DNA of 48,294 nt from JAMOBE01 sp039908285 (lineage in GTDB: Bacteria > Pseudomonadota > Alphaproteobacteria > Rhodospirillales > Rhodospirillaceae). Positions 1 to 8,771 of this stretch are shown here, piece by piece. The stretch is taken from assembly GCA_039908285.1 (NCBI GenBank), contig JAMOBE010000021.1, forward strand, positions 1 through 48,294, read 5' to 3'. Made by a program: the position numbers and the translations under genes. Numbering within the stretch: the stretch's first letter is position 1; each line of letters opens with the position of its first letter. Under the pieces are notes generated by a model. It saw only the letters and a program-made list of their open reading frames with translations. It did no database searches and had not been told where the DNA came from.

Positions 1-113
1 TTGCCCGCTACGCCATGTCATCGACGACCCTCGCCTGTTGCGATCGGCCTTCTATGAACCATAAAAATTGCGTCATGGGAATCCCTGGCGATTCGGCTCG
101 GTCTGAAAATGCT

Positions 114-1514
114 CTAGAAATGCACCGCCCTGCCGAAGGCCGACAGGGCGGACTCGTGGATCATCTCGGAAAGGGTCGGGTGGGGGAAGATGGTGCGGAA
201 CAGGTCGGCCTCGGTGGATTCGAGGGTCATGGCCAGGGAATGGCCCTCGATCAGTTCGGTGACGTCGGCTCCCACCATGTGGGCGCCCAGGAGTTCGCCG
301 GTGTGGGCGTCGAACACGGTCTTGACCAGTCCCTCGGGCTCGCCCATGGCGATGGCCTTGCCGTTGCCGAGGAAGGGGAAGCGGCCGACCTTGACCGCGC
401 GGCCAGTGGCGCGGGCCGCCGCCTCGGTCAGGCCGATGCTGGCGACCTGGGGATGGCTGTAGGTGCAGGCGGGGATGCGGGTCCGGTCCAGGGGGTGGAC
501 GTCGGCGACGCCGGCGATCTTCTCGACGCAGATCACGCCCTCGTGGCTCGCCTTGTGGGCCAGCCACGGGCCGGCCACCAGGTCGCCGATGGCGTAGACG
601 CCGGGCTCGCCGGTGCACAGCCACGGATCCACCACCACGTGCCCCCGCTCCACCACGACGCCGGTGCCCTCCAGGCCGCAGTCCTCGACGTTGGCGACGA
701 TGCCGACGGCGACGATGACCCGCTCCGCCGTCACCTCGTGGGTCTCGGCGCCGCGGGTGATGGTGGCGGTGACGCCGTCGGGGCCGCGCTTGAGGGAGGC
801 GACCGTCGCCCCGGTGTGGAGGGTCATGCCCTGGGCCGCGAAGGCCTTGCCGGCCAGGGCGGAGATCTCCTCGTCCTCCAGCGGCAGGATGCGGTCCAGC
901 GCCTCCACCACCGTCACCTCGGCCCCGAGGGTGCGGAAGAAGCTCGCGAACTCGATGCCGATGGCGCCCGAGCCCACCACCAGCAGCGACGCCGGCATGC
1001 GGTCGGGGATCAGGGCGTGGCGATAGCTCCACACCAGCCGGCCGTCGGGCTCGAGGCCGGGCAGGGTCCGTGCCCGGGCGCCGGTCGCCAGGATGATGTG
1101 GCGGGCGCCAAGCTCCTCTATGCCTCCGTCGGCCCTGGTGACGCGCACTCGCCCCGGCCCGGCGAGGCGGCCCTGCCCCTCCACCACCGCCACGGCGTTC
1201 TTCTTCATCAGGTGGTGGATGCCGCCGGAGAGCTTCTCGGCCACCGCCCGCGAGCGGGCGACGATCTTCGCCAGGTCGAACCCCACGCCCTCGGCGGCGA
1301 GGCCATAGTCGGCGGCCTGGCGCATCTGGCGGTAGACCTCGGCCGAGCGCAGCAGCGCCTTGGTCGGGATACACCCCCAGTTGAGGCAGACGCCGCCCAG
1401 CCGCTCCCGCTCCACCACCGCCACCCGCAGGCCAAGCTGCGCCGCCCGGATGGCCGCGACATAGCCTCCCGGTCCCGATCCGATGATGACCACGTCGAAC
1501 GAGGTGTCGGCCAT
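114..1514 (-). CDS. lpdA: Dihydrolipoyl dehydrogenase (E3 of pyruvate dehydrogenase)
   Basis: Flavoprotein that reoxidises the dihydrolipoyl groups on the E2 core, passing electrons through FAD to NAD+. Seen in the 466 residues: the FAD-binding GSGPGG at 12-17, the redox disulfide pair C43 and C48 in GGVCLNWGCIPTK, a second nucleotide-binding GSGAIGIEF, and the C-terminal HPTLSE with the His445/Glu450 dyad. Length is normal. ATG at 1514 is preceded by GGAGACC. It is the last gene of the ftsB-pdhABC-lpdA operon, 19 bases after pdhC, so it most likely serves pyruvate dehydrogenase rather than 2-oxoglutarate dehydrogenase, although E3 can be shared. The 113 bases downstream to the window edge hold nothing I recognise. 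Confidence 0.96.
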   Translation of the reverse strand: MADTSFDVVIIGSGPGGYVAAIRAAQLGLRVAVVERERLGGVCLNWGCIPTKALLRSAEVYRQMRQAADYGLAAEGVGFDLAKIVARSRAVAEKLSGGIHHLMKKNAVAVVEGQGRLAGPGRVRVTRADGGIEELGARHIILATGARARTLPGLEPDGRLVWSYRHALIPDRMPASLLVVGSGAIGIEFASFFRTLGAEVTVVEALDRILPLEDEEISALAGKAFAAQGMTLHTGATVASLKRGPDGVTATITRGAETHEVTAERVIVAVGIVANVEDCGLEGTGVVVERGHVVVDPWLCTGEPGVYAIGDLVAGPWLAHKASHEGVICVEKIAGVADVHPLDRTRIPACTYSHPQVASIGLTEAAARATGRAVKVGRFPFLGNGKAIAMGEPEGLVKTVFDAHTGELLGAHMVGADVTELIEGHSLAMTLESTEADLFRTIFPHPTLSEMIHESALSAFGRAVHF

Positions 1515-1533
1515 GGCTGGTCTCCGGTTGTTG

Positions 1534-2805
1534 TCAGAGGAGCATGGTGGTGGGTTGCTCGATCATCCCCTTGAACGCCGCGAGGAAGCGGGCGCCGACG
1601 GCGCCGTCGATGGCCCGGTGGTCCGCCGCCAGGGTGCAGGTCATCACGGTGGCGATGCCCAGCGCGCCGTTCTTCACCACCGGCCGCTGCTCCGCCGCGC
1701 CAAGACCCAGGAGGCAGGCCTGCGGCGGATTGATGACGCCGGCGAAGGCGCGGACGCCGAGCATGCCCAGGTTGGACAGGGTGAAGCCGCCGCCGGTGTA
1801 GTCCTCCGGCCGCAGCCGGCCCTCCCGCGCCCTGGCCGCCAGATCCTTGAGCCCGGTCGAAATCTCCCTGAGGCCCAGGGCGTCGGCGCGGCGGATCACC
1901 GGAGTGACGAGGCCGCTCGGCGTGTCCACCGCCACCGCCACGTCCACCTCGGTGAACTGGAGCATGGCATCGTCGCGCCAGGCGACGTTGGCAGCCGGCA
2001 CCCGCCGCAGCGCCACCGCCACCGCCTTGATGGCGAAGTCGGTGAGCGACAGCCGTTGTTCCGCGGGGGCCGGCTGGTTGAACTGCTCACGGAGCGCCAG
2101 CAGCGCCATCAGGTCCACGTCGATGGTCAGGTGAAAGTGGGGCGCCGTGCGCACGGACTCGGTCATGCGGCGGGCGATGGTCCGGCGGATGGTGGAGTGG
2201 GGCACCTCGACGAAGGCCGGGCCGAAGGGAAAGGCCGCCGGCGTAGAGGGTTCGGGAGGGGGAGCGACGGGCGGAGCGGGCGGAACGGGCGGAACGGCGG
2301 TCCCCACGGCCTGGTCGATGTCGGCCTTGACGATGCGTCCGTGGGGGCCGGTGCCGCGAATCCGCGACAGGTCGAGTCGCGCCTCCCGCGCCATGCGGCG
2401 GGCGAGCGGACTCGCCGCGATCCGTGTCTCGGCGACGGGGGCCGACGGAACCGGAGGCGGAGCCGGAGCCGGAGTAGGGGCAGGTGCGGCGGCGGGTGCA
2501 GGCGGAGTCGGAGGCGGAGGCGGAGATGGAGATGGAGCAGGTGCGACTGCTTCGGCGGTTTCCCCCTCGGCCAGCAGCAGGGCGATGGGCGTGTTGACGG
2601 CGACGCCCTCGCTACCCGCGGGCACCAGGATGCGGCCGAGAATGCCCTCGTCGGCGGCTTCCAGTTCCATGGTGGCCTTGTCGGTCTCGATCTCGGCCAG
2701 GGCGTCGCCGGGGGAGACCGGGTCTCCCTCCGCCTTCAGCCAGCGGGCGATTTTTCCCTCGGTCATGGTCGGCGACAGGGCCGGCATCAGGATCTGGATC
2801 GGCAT
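1534..2805 (-). CDS. pdhC: Pyruvate dehydrogenase E2, dihydrolipoyl acetyltransferase
   Basis: Core of the pyruvate dehydrogenase complex; transfers acetyl groups from the lipoyl arm to CoA. There is one lipoyl domain (residues 1-80, lipoylated Lys43 in ETDKATM), a Pro/Ala linker (about 88-123), an E1/E3-binding domain (about 128-168), a second Pro-rich linker, and a catalytic domain ending in DHRAIDG (His396, Asp400). The open frame runs further upstream, but the lipoyl domain begins exactly at the ATG at 2805, which follows a GGAAGGGG ribosome-binding site; total 423 residues. The linker DNA (about 2450-2550) is simple GGNGNN-type hexamer sequence. Gaps to pdhB (25 bases) and lpdA (28 bases counting from stop to start codons, 19 untranslated) fit one transcript. 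Confidence 0.95.
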   Translation of the reverse strand: MPIQILMPALSPTMTEGKIARWLKAEGDPVSPGDALAEIETDKATMELEAADEGILGRILVPAGSEGVAVNTPIALLLAEGETAEAVAPAPSPSPPPPPTPPAPAAAPAPTPAPAPPPVPSAPVAETRIAASPLARRMAREARLDLSRIRGTGPHGRIVKADIDQAVGTAVPPVPPAPPVAPPPEPSTPAAFPFGPAFVEVPHSTIRRTIARRMTESVRTAPHFHLTIDVDLMALLALREQFNQPAPAEQRLSLTDFAIKAVAVALRRVPAANVAWRDDAMLQFTEVDVAVAVDTPSGLVTPVIRRADALGLREISTGLKDLAARAREGRLRPEDYTGGGFTLSNLGMLGVRAFAGVINPPQACLLGLGAAEQRPVVKNGALGIATVMTCTLAADHRAIDGAVGARFLAAFKGMIEQPTTMLL

Positions 2806-2830
2806 GGCGTCCCCCCTTCCTTGAATGCTG

Positions 2831-3829
2831 TCACGCGCGATGGCACACGGACCGGACCGCGGCGACCACGTCGTCGGGTTGCGGTATCGCCAGCTTCTCC
2901 AGATTCGCCGCGTAGGGCAAGGGGACATCGGCCCCCGTCACCCGCAGGACCGGCGCATCGAGGGCGTCGAAGGCGTGTTCCATCATCAGGGCGGCGATTT
3001 CGGCCCCCACGCCGGCGGTGGGCCAGCCCTCCTCCACCGACACCAGGCGATTGGTCCGCGTCACCGAAGCCACCAGAGTCGGAACGTCCAGGGGTCGCAG
3101 GGTGCGCAGATTGATCACCTCGGCGTCGATGCCGTCGTCCCGCAGCAGTATCCCGGCGGCATCCAGGGCCACGTCCACCATGCGCGAGAAGGCGACGATG
3201 GTGACGTCCCGGCCCGGCCGCTCGATCACGGCCTTGCCGATGGGCAGCAGGAAATCGGGATCGTCGGGCACGTCGAAGCTCCGGCCATAGAGCAGCTCGT
3301 TCTCGAGAAAGATCACCGGGTCGGGATCGCGGATCGCCGCCTTCAGCAGCCCCTTGGCATCGGCCGCCGACCACGGCGCCACCACCTTGAGGCCCGGACA
3401 GTGGGCATACCAGCTGGCGAAACACTGGGAGTGCTGCGCCGCCACCCGCGCCGCCGCCCCGTTGGGGCCGCGGAAGACGATGGGGCAGCCAATCCGGCCG
3501 CCCGACATGTACCGCGTCTTGGCCGCCGAGTTGATCACCTGGTCGATGGCCTGCATGGAGAAGTTGAAGCTCATGAACTCGACGATCGGCCGCAGACCGC
3601 CGAAGGCCGCGCCAACGCCGATGCCCGTGAAGCCGATCTCGCTGATGGGCGTGTCCACCACCCGCCGCGGCCCGAACTCGTCCAGGAGGCCCTGACTGAC
3701 CTTGTAGGCGCCCTGGTACTGGCCGACCTCCTCGCCCATGAGGAACACGCCGGGGTCGCGGCGCATCTCCTCGGCCATGGCATCGCGGAGCGCCTCGCGC
3801 ACCGTCTGGCGGACCTGCTCCATGGTCAC
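2831..3829 (-). CDS. pdhB: Pyruvate dehydrogenase E1 beta subunit
   Basis: Beta chain of the alpha2beta2 thiamine-diphosphate enzyme that decarboxylates pyruvate. The 332 residues start directly with the transketolase pyrimidine-binding domain (LMGEEVGQYQGAYKVSQGL near the N terminus) and end with a transketolase C-terminal domain. Many alphaproteobacterial PdhB proteins carry an N-terminal lipoyl domain; this one does not, so the only lipoyl domain of the complex is on E2. The start is either GTG at 3829, which overlaps the pdhA stop as GTGA and would be translationally coupled, or ATG at 3823 (330 residues). I prefer the coupled GTG but cannot exclude the ATG. Confidence 0.93.
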   Translation of the reverse strand: MTMEQVRQTVREALRDAMAEEMRRDPGVFLMGEEVGQYQGAYKVSQGLLDEFGPRRVVDTPISEIGFTGIGVGAAFGGLRPIVEFMSFNFSMQAIDQVINSAAKTRYMSGGRIGCPIVFRGPNGAAARVAAQHSQCFASWYAHCPGLKVVAPWSAADAKGLLKAAIRDPDPVIFLENELLYGRSFDVPDDPDFLLPIGKAVIERPGRDVTIVAFSRMVDVALDAAGILLRDDGIDAEVINLRTLRPLDVPTLVASVTRTNRLVSVEEGWPTAGVGAEIAALMMEHAFDALDAPVLRVTGADVPLPYAANLEKLAIPQPDDVVAAVRSVCHRA

Positions 3830-4863
3830 CCCCGTCCCTCGGCCAGCACGTCGGTGAGCAGCTCGGCCGGGACCGGCTCGGGGCTCGCCTCGGCGAAGGC
3901 GATCGCCTCGGCGACCACGGCCTTGAGCGCGCCATCGATCTCCTTCAGTCCGGCCTCGTCGATCGCCCCCTCCCCCAGCATCCGGGCGCGAAGGCGGGCG
4001 ATGGGATCGTTCTCGCTCCGCATCAATGCGACCTCCTCACGGCTCCGGTAGCTGGCCGGATCGGACATGGAATGACCCCGGAAGCGATAGGTCTTCATGT
4101 CCAGGATGCGGGGACCACCGCCGGCCCGGATCTCGGCGACGGCCTCGGCGACCGCCGCCCGCACCGCCAGCACGTCCATGCCATCCACCTCGCGACCGGG
4201 GATGCCATAGGCGAAGCCACGCTCGCTCATGGCCCGGCCGGCCATCGCCCGCTCCACCGAGGTTCCCATTCCGTAGCGGTTGTTCTCGATGGCATAGAGG
4301 ACCGGCAGCGACCACAGGGCCGCCATGTTGAACGCCTCGCTGACCTGCCCCTGGTTGATCGCTCCGTCGCCGAGACAGCACAGGCACAGGCCGCCATCGC
4401 CGCGATAGCGGTGGGCGAAGGCCAGTCCCGTGCCCACGGGCACCTGGGCGCCGACGATGCCATGGCCGCCGAAGAAACCGGCCGCGACGTCGAACATGTG
4501 CATGGAGCCGCCCTTGCCGGCGGAGCAGCCGGTCCGCCGGCCCATGAGTTCCGCCATCACCGCCTTCGGGTCGACGCCGCAGGCCAGCAGGTGGCCGTGA
4601 TCGCGGTAGCTGGTGACCATCGAGTCACCCGGAGCGGCGCAGGCCTGCAGGCCGACCACCACCGCCTCCTGGCCGATGTACAGATGGCAGAACCCGCCGA
4701 TCAGCCCCGTGCCATACACCTGCCCCGCCTTCTCCTCGAAGCGGCGGATCAGCAGCATGTCGCGGTAAAGGCGGATAAGCTCCTCGGCCGATGGCTCGCC
4801 GACACCCGCGCCCCTCTCCATGACCAGACCCTTTCCCGGCTGAACGATGCCGTCAGGGGTCAT
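3826..4863 (-). CDS. pdhA: Pyruvate dehydrogenase E1 alpha subunit
   Basis: Alpha chain of the E1 component; binds thiamine diphosphate and catalyses decarboxylation. The thiamine-binding motif runs from GDGAINQG (165-172) to the Asn pair at 194-195 (AIENN), and the phosphorylation-loop-like region YRFRGHSMSDPASYRS follows. At 345 residues it is the usual length of the short bacterial PdhA family, not the single-chain AceE type of enteric bacteria. ATG at 4863 lies 59 bases after the ftsB stop, so it is probably expressed from the ftsB promoter, perhaps with its own as well. Confidence 0.95.
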   Translation of the reverse strand: MTPDGIVQPGKGLVMERGAGVGEPSAEELIRLYRDMLLIRRFEEKAGQVYGTGLIGGFCHLYIGQEAVVVGLQACAAPGDSMVTSYRDHGHLLACGVDPKAVMAELMGRRTGCSAGKGGSMHMFDVAAGFFGGHGIVGAQVPVGTGLAFAHRYRGDGGLCLCCLGDGAINQGQVSEAFNMAALWSLPVLYAIENNRYGMGTSVERAMAGRAMSERGFAYGIPGREVDGMDVLAVRAAVAEAVAEIRAGGGPRILDMKTYRFRGHSMSDPASYRSREEVALMRSENDPIARLRARMLGEGAIDEAGLKEIDGALKAVVAEAIAFAEASPEPVPAELLTDVLAEGRG

Positions 4864-4922
4864 GTAGGGAGGGAATCGCGGAAATCAAACGATGAGGTGC
4901 GCGAGTGGCCGGGCAGACCCGC

Positions 4923-5234
4923 TCAGCGGGTCATGATCACGAGATCGTTACCGCGTCCCATGTTGAGGACCACGCGCGCCCGCTCCTCCAGAAGATCGGG
5001 ATCCAGGCTTTCCGGGCGCAGCAGGCGGACCCGGTTCTCCAGGGCGTCGCGCTCGGCACTGACCACCGCGAGGCGCTGCTCGGCCTGCTGGATCTCGTGG
5101 TTCAGTTCCCACCAGGCGAGGAGTCCGCGGTCGCCCTGAACGGCGTGGTAACTGAAATAGACCACCACCCCCATCCCGAACAGGGGAGCGAGGACGTAAC
5201 GGAGTCGGCGTCTGATCTCACGGAGTATCATCAT
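4923..5234 (-). CDS. ftsB: Septum formation initiator, FtsB/DivIC family
   Basis: Small bitopic division protein that links FtsL and FtsQ at the septum. Seen: a short basic cytoplasmic end (ILREIRRRLR), one membrane segment (YVLAPLFGMGVVVYFSYHAV) and a heptad-like coiled coil rich in Glu/Gln (HEIQQAEQRLAVVSAERDAL). The frame is open to a GTG at 5252, but that codon lies upstream of the predicted -10 box (5241-5246), so ATG 5234 or 5231 is the start; 5234 sits at the expected transcription start. Location directly before pdhA is conserved in alphaproteobacteria. Confidence 0.85.
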   Translation of the reverse strand: MMILREIRRRLRYVLAPLFGMGVVVYFSYHAVQGDRGLLAWWELNHEIQQAEQRLAVVSAERDALENRVRLLRPESLDPDLLEERARVVLNMGRGNDLVIMTR

Positions 5235-5240
5235 TCCGCC

Positions 5241-5269
5241 ATCACAACACACGCCGACTCGGCTGTCAA
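5241..5269 (-). promoter_or_regulatory. Sigma70-type promoter of ftsB-pdh operon
   Basis: On the minus strand, -35 TTGACA (5264-5269), a 17-base spacer and -10 TGTGAT (5241-5246). The expected start of transcription falls on or next to ATG 5234, giving a leaderless or nearly leaderless ftsB mRNA. The -35 is a perfect consensus; the -10 matches four of six. Confidence 0.5.
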
Positions 5270-5322
5270 ATCAATTGATCGGCGTGGGGAGGGATCGTTG
5301 CGATACCGGATTGATGTCACCC

Positions 5323-5700
5323 CTACACGGCGATCAGCGCCGCGGCGACGCGACGCTCCTCGGCCAGCAGGATGTTGAAGGTTCGGCAGGCGGCACCGGT
5401 ATCCATGGCCTCGGCGACGATCCCGGCGCGCCGCAGGTACTGGCGCAGGGACTCCGGCAGGACCGCCCGCGCCCGCCCGCATCCCACCAGCAGCAGGTCG
5501 ACGGCTCGCCCCGCGGCCGTCACCGCGGCCAGGCTGTCCAGGGTGATGCCGGCCGGCTCCGGCACCGGCCAGGCCTCCACCGCATCGGCGAACACCAGGA
5601 CCGAGCCGGCGTGAAAGAGGCCGCCGATGCGGAAGCCGCCGTCGCCATAGCCCTGGATCAGGCTGCGACCACGGGGGGCCGGCGGCGTGAGGGGTGCCAT
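5323..5700 (-). CDS. Mth938-like domain protein (DUF498 family)
   Basis: Small cytosolic protein of 125 residues with the Mth938/NDUFAF3-like fold; human NDUFAF3 is a complex I assembly factor, but the bacterial role is not established. Features supporting the family are GYGDGGFRIGG near the N terminus, the DLLLVGCGRA strand-turn, and the C-terminal MDTGAACRTFNILLAEERRVAAALIAV stretch. ATG 5700 is one base after the secD stop, so it is translationally coupled. In related genomes secF normally sits between secD and this gene; here it does not. Confidence 0.85.
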   Translation of the reverse strand: MAPLTPPAPRGRSLIQGYGDGGFRIGGLFHAGSVLVFADAVEAWPVPEPAGITLDSLAAVTAAGRAVDLLLVGCGRARAVLPESLRQYLRRAGIVAEAMDTGAACRTFNILLAEERRVAAALIAV

Positions 5701-5701
5701 G

Positions 5702-7261
5702 TCAGATGGGCAAAGTCTTCGGCTTGACCCGGCGCAGCCACGCCACAACTATCAGGCGCGTCACCATGACCGCCGTGAACATGGTGGTGATGATGCCGAT
5801 GCCGAGCGTCACCGCGAACCCCTTCACCGTGCCCGAGCCGAACAGGAACAGCAGCGCCGCCGCCATGAAGGTGGTCAGATTGGCGTCGAGGATGGTGGCG
5901 AAGGCGCGCTCGAAGCCGGCCTCGATGGCGTTGATGGTGGTGCGGCCGAGCCGGTACTCCTCGCGCATGCGCTCGTAGATCAGCACGTTGGCGTCCACCG
6001 CCATGCCCATGGTCAGCACGATGCCGGCGATGCCCGGCAGCGTCAGGGTGGCGCCGATGGAACTCATGAAGCCGATGAGCAGGATCAGGTTGAGGAACAG
6101 CGCCACGTTGGCGATCACCCCGAGCAGCCCATAGACCAGGACCATGAACACGACCACCAGAACCAGGCCGAGCCCGCTGGCGAACGCTCCGGCCCGGATG
6201 GAGTCGGCGCCGAGGCCGGGGCCGACGGTGCGCTCCTCAAGGAAGGTCAGGGGCGCCGGAAGGGCGCCGGCCCGCAGCAGCAACGCGAGATCGCTGGCCT
6301 GCTGCACGGTGAAGCTGCCGGAAATCACGCCGTTGCCGCCCAGGATCGGCTCGCGGACCACGGGGGCGCTGATGACCTTGCCGTCGAGGACGATGGCCAG
6401 ATTCTTGCCGACATTGTCCTGGGTGACCTTGCCGAACTTCCTGGCGCCAAGGGCATTGAAGCGGAAGGTGACCACCGGCCGGCCGTCCTGGAACGATGGC
6501 TGGGAGTCGGTCAGCATCTCGCCGCCCACCTCCACCTTCTTGCGCACCAGGAATTTCCCCGGCCCCGACGAATCGCTCGACGGCAGCAGTTCCGACCCCG
6601 GCGGCACCCGCCCGCTCATGGCCTCGGACAGGGGCGTGCGGTCATCGACGATGTGCAGGGTGAGCTTGGCCGTCTTTCCCAGCAGGCGCTTGACCCGCTC
6701 CGGGTCATCGATGCCGGGCAGTTCGACGATGATGCGGTCGGTTCCCTGCCGCTGGATCGAGGCCTCGCGGGTGCCCGACTCGTCGACGCGCCGACGGACG
6801 ATCTCGATGGACTGCCGCACGGCGGAGTCCTGCCGCTCGCGCACCGTCGCCTCGGTGTAGCTGAGGCGGATGACACCGGAGTCGTCGCTGTCCATCAGCG
6901 CCGAGCGATCCGCGTCCCGAATCAGGCGGCGGGCCTCGTCGCGCTTCTCCGCGTCAGGGATGGTAACGCTCACCACCCCGTTCGCGGCCGTCAGGTTCTG
7001 CTGCCGGATCCCCGCCGTGCGCAACGCCGCCCGCACCGTCTCGGCCAGGTTGCCGAGCTGCTCCTGCGCCGCCTCCTTGACGCCCACCTCGATCAAAAGG
7101 TGGGACCCGCCCTGCAGGTCAAGACCAAGACTGACCGGTTGCCACCACTGAGGAAGGGCGAGCCGAACCTCACGAGGAAGAAAGTTCGGAATGGTGAACA
7201 GCAGACCCGCCCCGCAGATTACGAGGATCAGGATGATCTTCCATTTTGGGAAATAGAGCAT
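5702..7261 (-). CDS. secD: Protein translocase subunit SecD
   Basis: Inner-membrane protein that with SecF uses the proton motive force to finish export of proteins through SecYEG. The 519 residues show an N-terminal membrane segment (IILILVICGAGLLFTI), a large periplasmic domain with the conserved LGLDLQGGSHLLIEV, and a C-terminal five-helix block containing VLTMGMAVDANVLIYERMREE. The C terminus is complete and no SecF part is fused to it. It lies 18 bases after yajC. A separate secF must exist elsewhere for normal function; it is not in this window. Confidence 0.95.
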   Translation of the reverse strand: MLYFPKWKIILILVICGAGLLFTIPNFLPREVRLALPQWWQPVSLGLDLQGGSHLLIEVGVKEAAQEQLGNLAETVRAALRTAGIRQQNLTAANGVVSVTIPDAEKRDEARRLIRDADRSALMDSDDSGVIRLSYTEATVRERQDSAVRQSIEIVRRRVDESGTREASIQRQGTDRIIVELPGIDDPERVKRLLGKTAKLTLHIVDDRTPLSEAMSGRVPPGSELLPSSDSSGPGKFLVRKKVEVGGEMLTDSQPSFQDGRPVVTFRFNALGARKFGKVTQDNVGKNLAIVLDGKVISAPVVREPILGGNGVISGSFTVQQASDLALLLRAGALPAPLTFLEERTVGPGLGADSIRAGAFASGLGLVLVVVFMVLVYGLLGVIANVALFLNLILLIGFMSSIGATLTLPGIAGIVLTMGMAVDANVLIYERMREEYRLGRTTINAIEAGFERAFATILDANLTTFMAAALLFLFGSGTVKGFAVTLGIGIITTMFTAVMVTRLIVVAWLRRVKPKTLPI

Positions 7262-7279
7262 TTGAGCGATCGCGCTCCG

Positions 7280-7768
7280 CTATTTGGTCTTACCCGACAG
7301 AAGCTTTTTCAGCGCCGACGCCGGGCCGGAGCCTTCGCTCGCCTTGGAGGAGGCCGGGGAGGAGGCAGTGGATTCCGACGCTCCGCCGCCCCCATCGCCG
7401 TCGCCACCGCCGCTGTCATCCTTGCCCTTGCCGCCACCGGCCACCGGCTCGGTCTTGGCCAGCACGGCATGGATGGTATCGCGCAGGACCTTGATCCGCA
7501 CGTTGTCGGCAATCTCGACCATCAACTCCTGGTCGTTGATCACCTTGGTCACCAGTCCGTAGATGCCCCCGCCGGTGATCACCCGGTCACCGCGCCGGAT
7601 GGCGGACAGCATCTCTTTTTGCTGCTTCATCTTCTTCTGCTGCGGTCGGATCAGCAGGAAGTAGAACACCACGAAAATCAGAATCAGCGGCAGGAAGGCC
7701 TGCAGGCCGTCTCCGGCAGCGGCACCGCCGGCGGCAGCCTGAGCGTAGGCGGGAGCGATAGGGAACAT
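7280..7768 (-). CDS. yajC: Preprotein translocase subunit YajC, extended C terminus
   Basis: Small accessory subunit of the SecDF-YajC complex. One membrane helix (residues about 24-40, FLPLILIFVVFYFLLI) is followed by RPQQKKMKQQKEM and the compact YajC domain (GDRVITGGGIYGLVTKV). At 162 residues it exceeds the roughly 110 of E. coli YajC because of a low-complexity Gly/Ser/Asp tail of about 50 residues. The frame is open far upstream, but ATG 7768 has AGGAG eight bases before it and fits the family. It is the first gene of yajC-secD-Mth938. Confidence 0.93.
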   Translation of the reverse strand: MFPIAPAYAQAAAGGAAAGDGLQAFLPLILIFVVFYFLLIRPQQKKMKQQKEMLSAIRRGDRVITGGGIYGLVTKVINDQELMVEIADNVRIKVLRDTIHAVLAKTEPVAGGGKGKDDSGGGDGDGGGGASESTASSPASSKASEGSGPASALKKLLSGKTK

Positions 7769-7808
7769 GCGCGGGACTCCTGAATCTTCCATCAGCCAAC
7801 CCTGCCGG

Positions 7809-7836
7809 ACTATAACGGCAAGAGCCAAAGTTGCAA
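7809..7836 (-). promoter_or_regulatory. Promoter of yajC-secD
   Basis: Minus-strand -35 TTGCAA (7831-7836), 16-base spacer, -10 TATAGT (7809-7814). Predicted transcription start about 7802, giving a leader of roughly 34 bases that contains the yajC ribosome-binding site. Confidence 0.45.
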
Positions 7837-7871
7837 ACGCAATCCTCCCCCCGTTGCGCCCGGATCCCACG

Positions 7872-8771
7872 ATGACCCCGCCGTCCCCCCCCCTTCCCTC
7901 CCCCGCGGCACTCCTGGACGTCCTGGAGCGGATCGCGGAGGCGCTGGAGCGGCTGGCGCCCAAGCCGCCGCCGCCCTGCGACCTTCTGGCCGCCGACGCC
8001 TTCGTCTGGCAGGCCGCGCAGAAGCTGCTCGACCCGGTCGCCACGGTCAGCCATGTGGACATCGCCCTGCTGCGGGGGATCGACCACCAGAGCGCCCTGC
8101 TGCTGGAGAATACCCGGCACTTCGCCCGCGGCCTGCCGGCCAACAACGCGCTCCTCTGGGGCGCCCGCGGCACCGGCAAAAGCTCGCTGGTCAAGGCCGT
8201 GCACGCCGCGGTCAATGCCGAGGCGCGGGAGCACGGCACCCACCCGCCCCTGGCGCTGGTGGAAATCCACCGCGAGGACATCCCCACCCTGTCCCGGCTG
8301 CTGGCCATCCTGGCCGGGTCCGGACGGCGGAGCCTGCTGTTCTGCGACGACCTGTCGTTCTCCGCCGCGGACGAGGGCTACAAGTCGCTCAAGGCGGTGC
8401 TGGAGGGCGGCCTGCGCGGCCGGCCCGACACGGTGCTGGTCTACGCCACCTCGAACCGCCGCCACATGATGCCCCGCGACATGATGGAGAACGAGGGCGC
8501 GACGGCCATCACCCCCGGCGAGGCGGTCGAGGAGAAGGTCTCCCTGTCCGACCGCTTCGGCCTGTGGCTCGGGTTCCATGCCATCGATCAGGAGACGTTC
8601 ATGGCCATCGTCGCCGGCTATGCCCAGGCCTTCGGCCTCGACCTGCCGCCCGAGCGACTCCGCGCCGAGGCCAACGAGTGGTCGGTGACCCGGGGAGCCC
8701 GCTCCGGCCGGGTCGCCTGGCAGTTCATCCAGGACCTGAGAGGCCGGCTGGAACCCCCTGTCACACCTTGA
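7872..8771 (+). CDS. DUF815-family P-loop ATPase
   Basis: Cytosolic AAA-like ATPase of unknown role. The 299 residues contain a Walker A motif GARGTGKS (97-104), a Walker B LLFCDD (155-160) and the family-typical NRRHMMPRDM segment, followed by EEKVSLSDRFGLWLGF. I chose ATG 7872 because the upstream frame overlaps the divergent yajC start; its ribosome-binding site is weak. The 3' end overlaps the convergent nlpD gene by 11 bases. No function beyond ATP binding can be read from the sequence. Confidence 0.88.
   Translation: MTPPSPPLPSPAALLDVLERIAEALERLAPKPPPPCDLLAADAFVWQAAQKLLDPVATVSHVDIALLRGIDHQSALLLENTRHFARGLPANNALLWGARGTGKSSLVKAVHAAVNAEAREHGTHPPLALVEIHREDIPTLSRLLAILAGSGRRSLLFCDDLSFSAADEGYKSLKAVLEGGLRGRPDTVLVYATSNRRHMMPRDMMENEGATAITPGEAVEEKVSLSDRFGLWLGFHAIDQETFMAIVAGYAQAFGLDLPPERLRAEANEWSVTRGARSGRVAWQFIQDLRGRLEPPVTP

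Noticed and set aside
5687..7783. Long plus-strand frame opposite secD
   Set aside because: Composition typical of antisense frames in GC-rich DNA, and secD is clear on the other strand.
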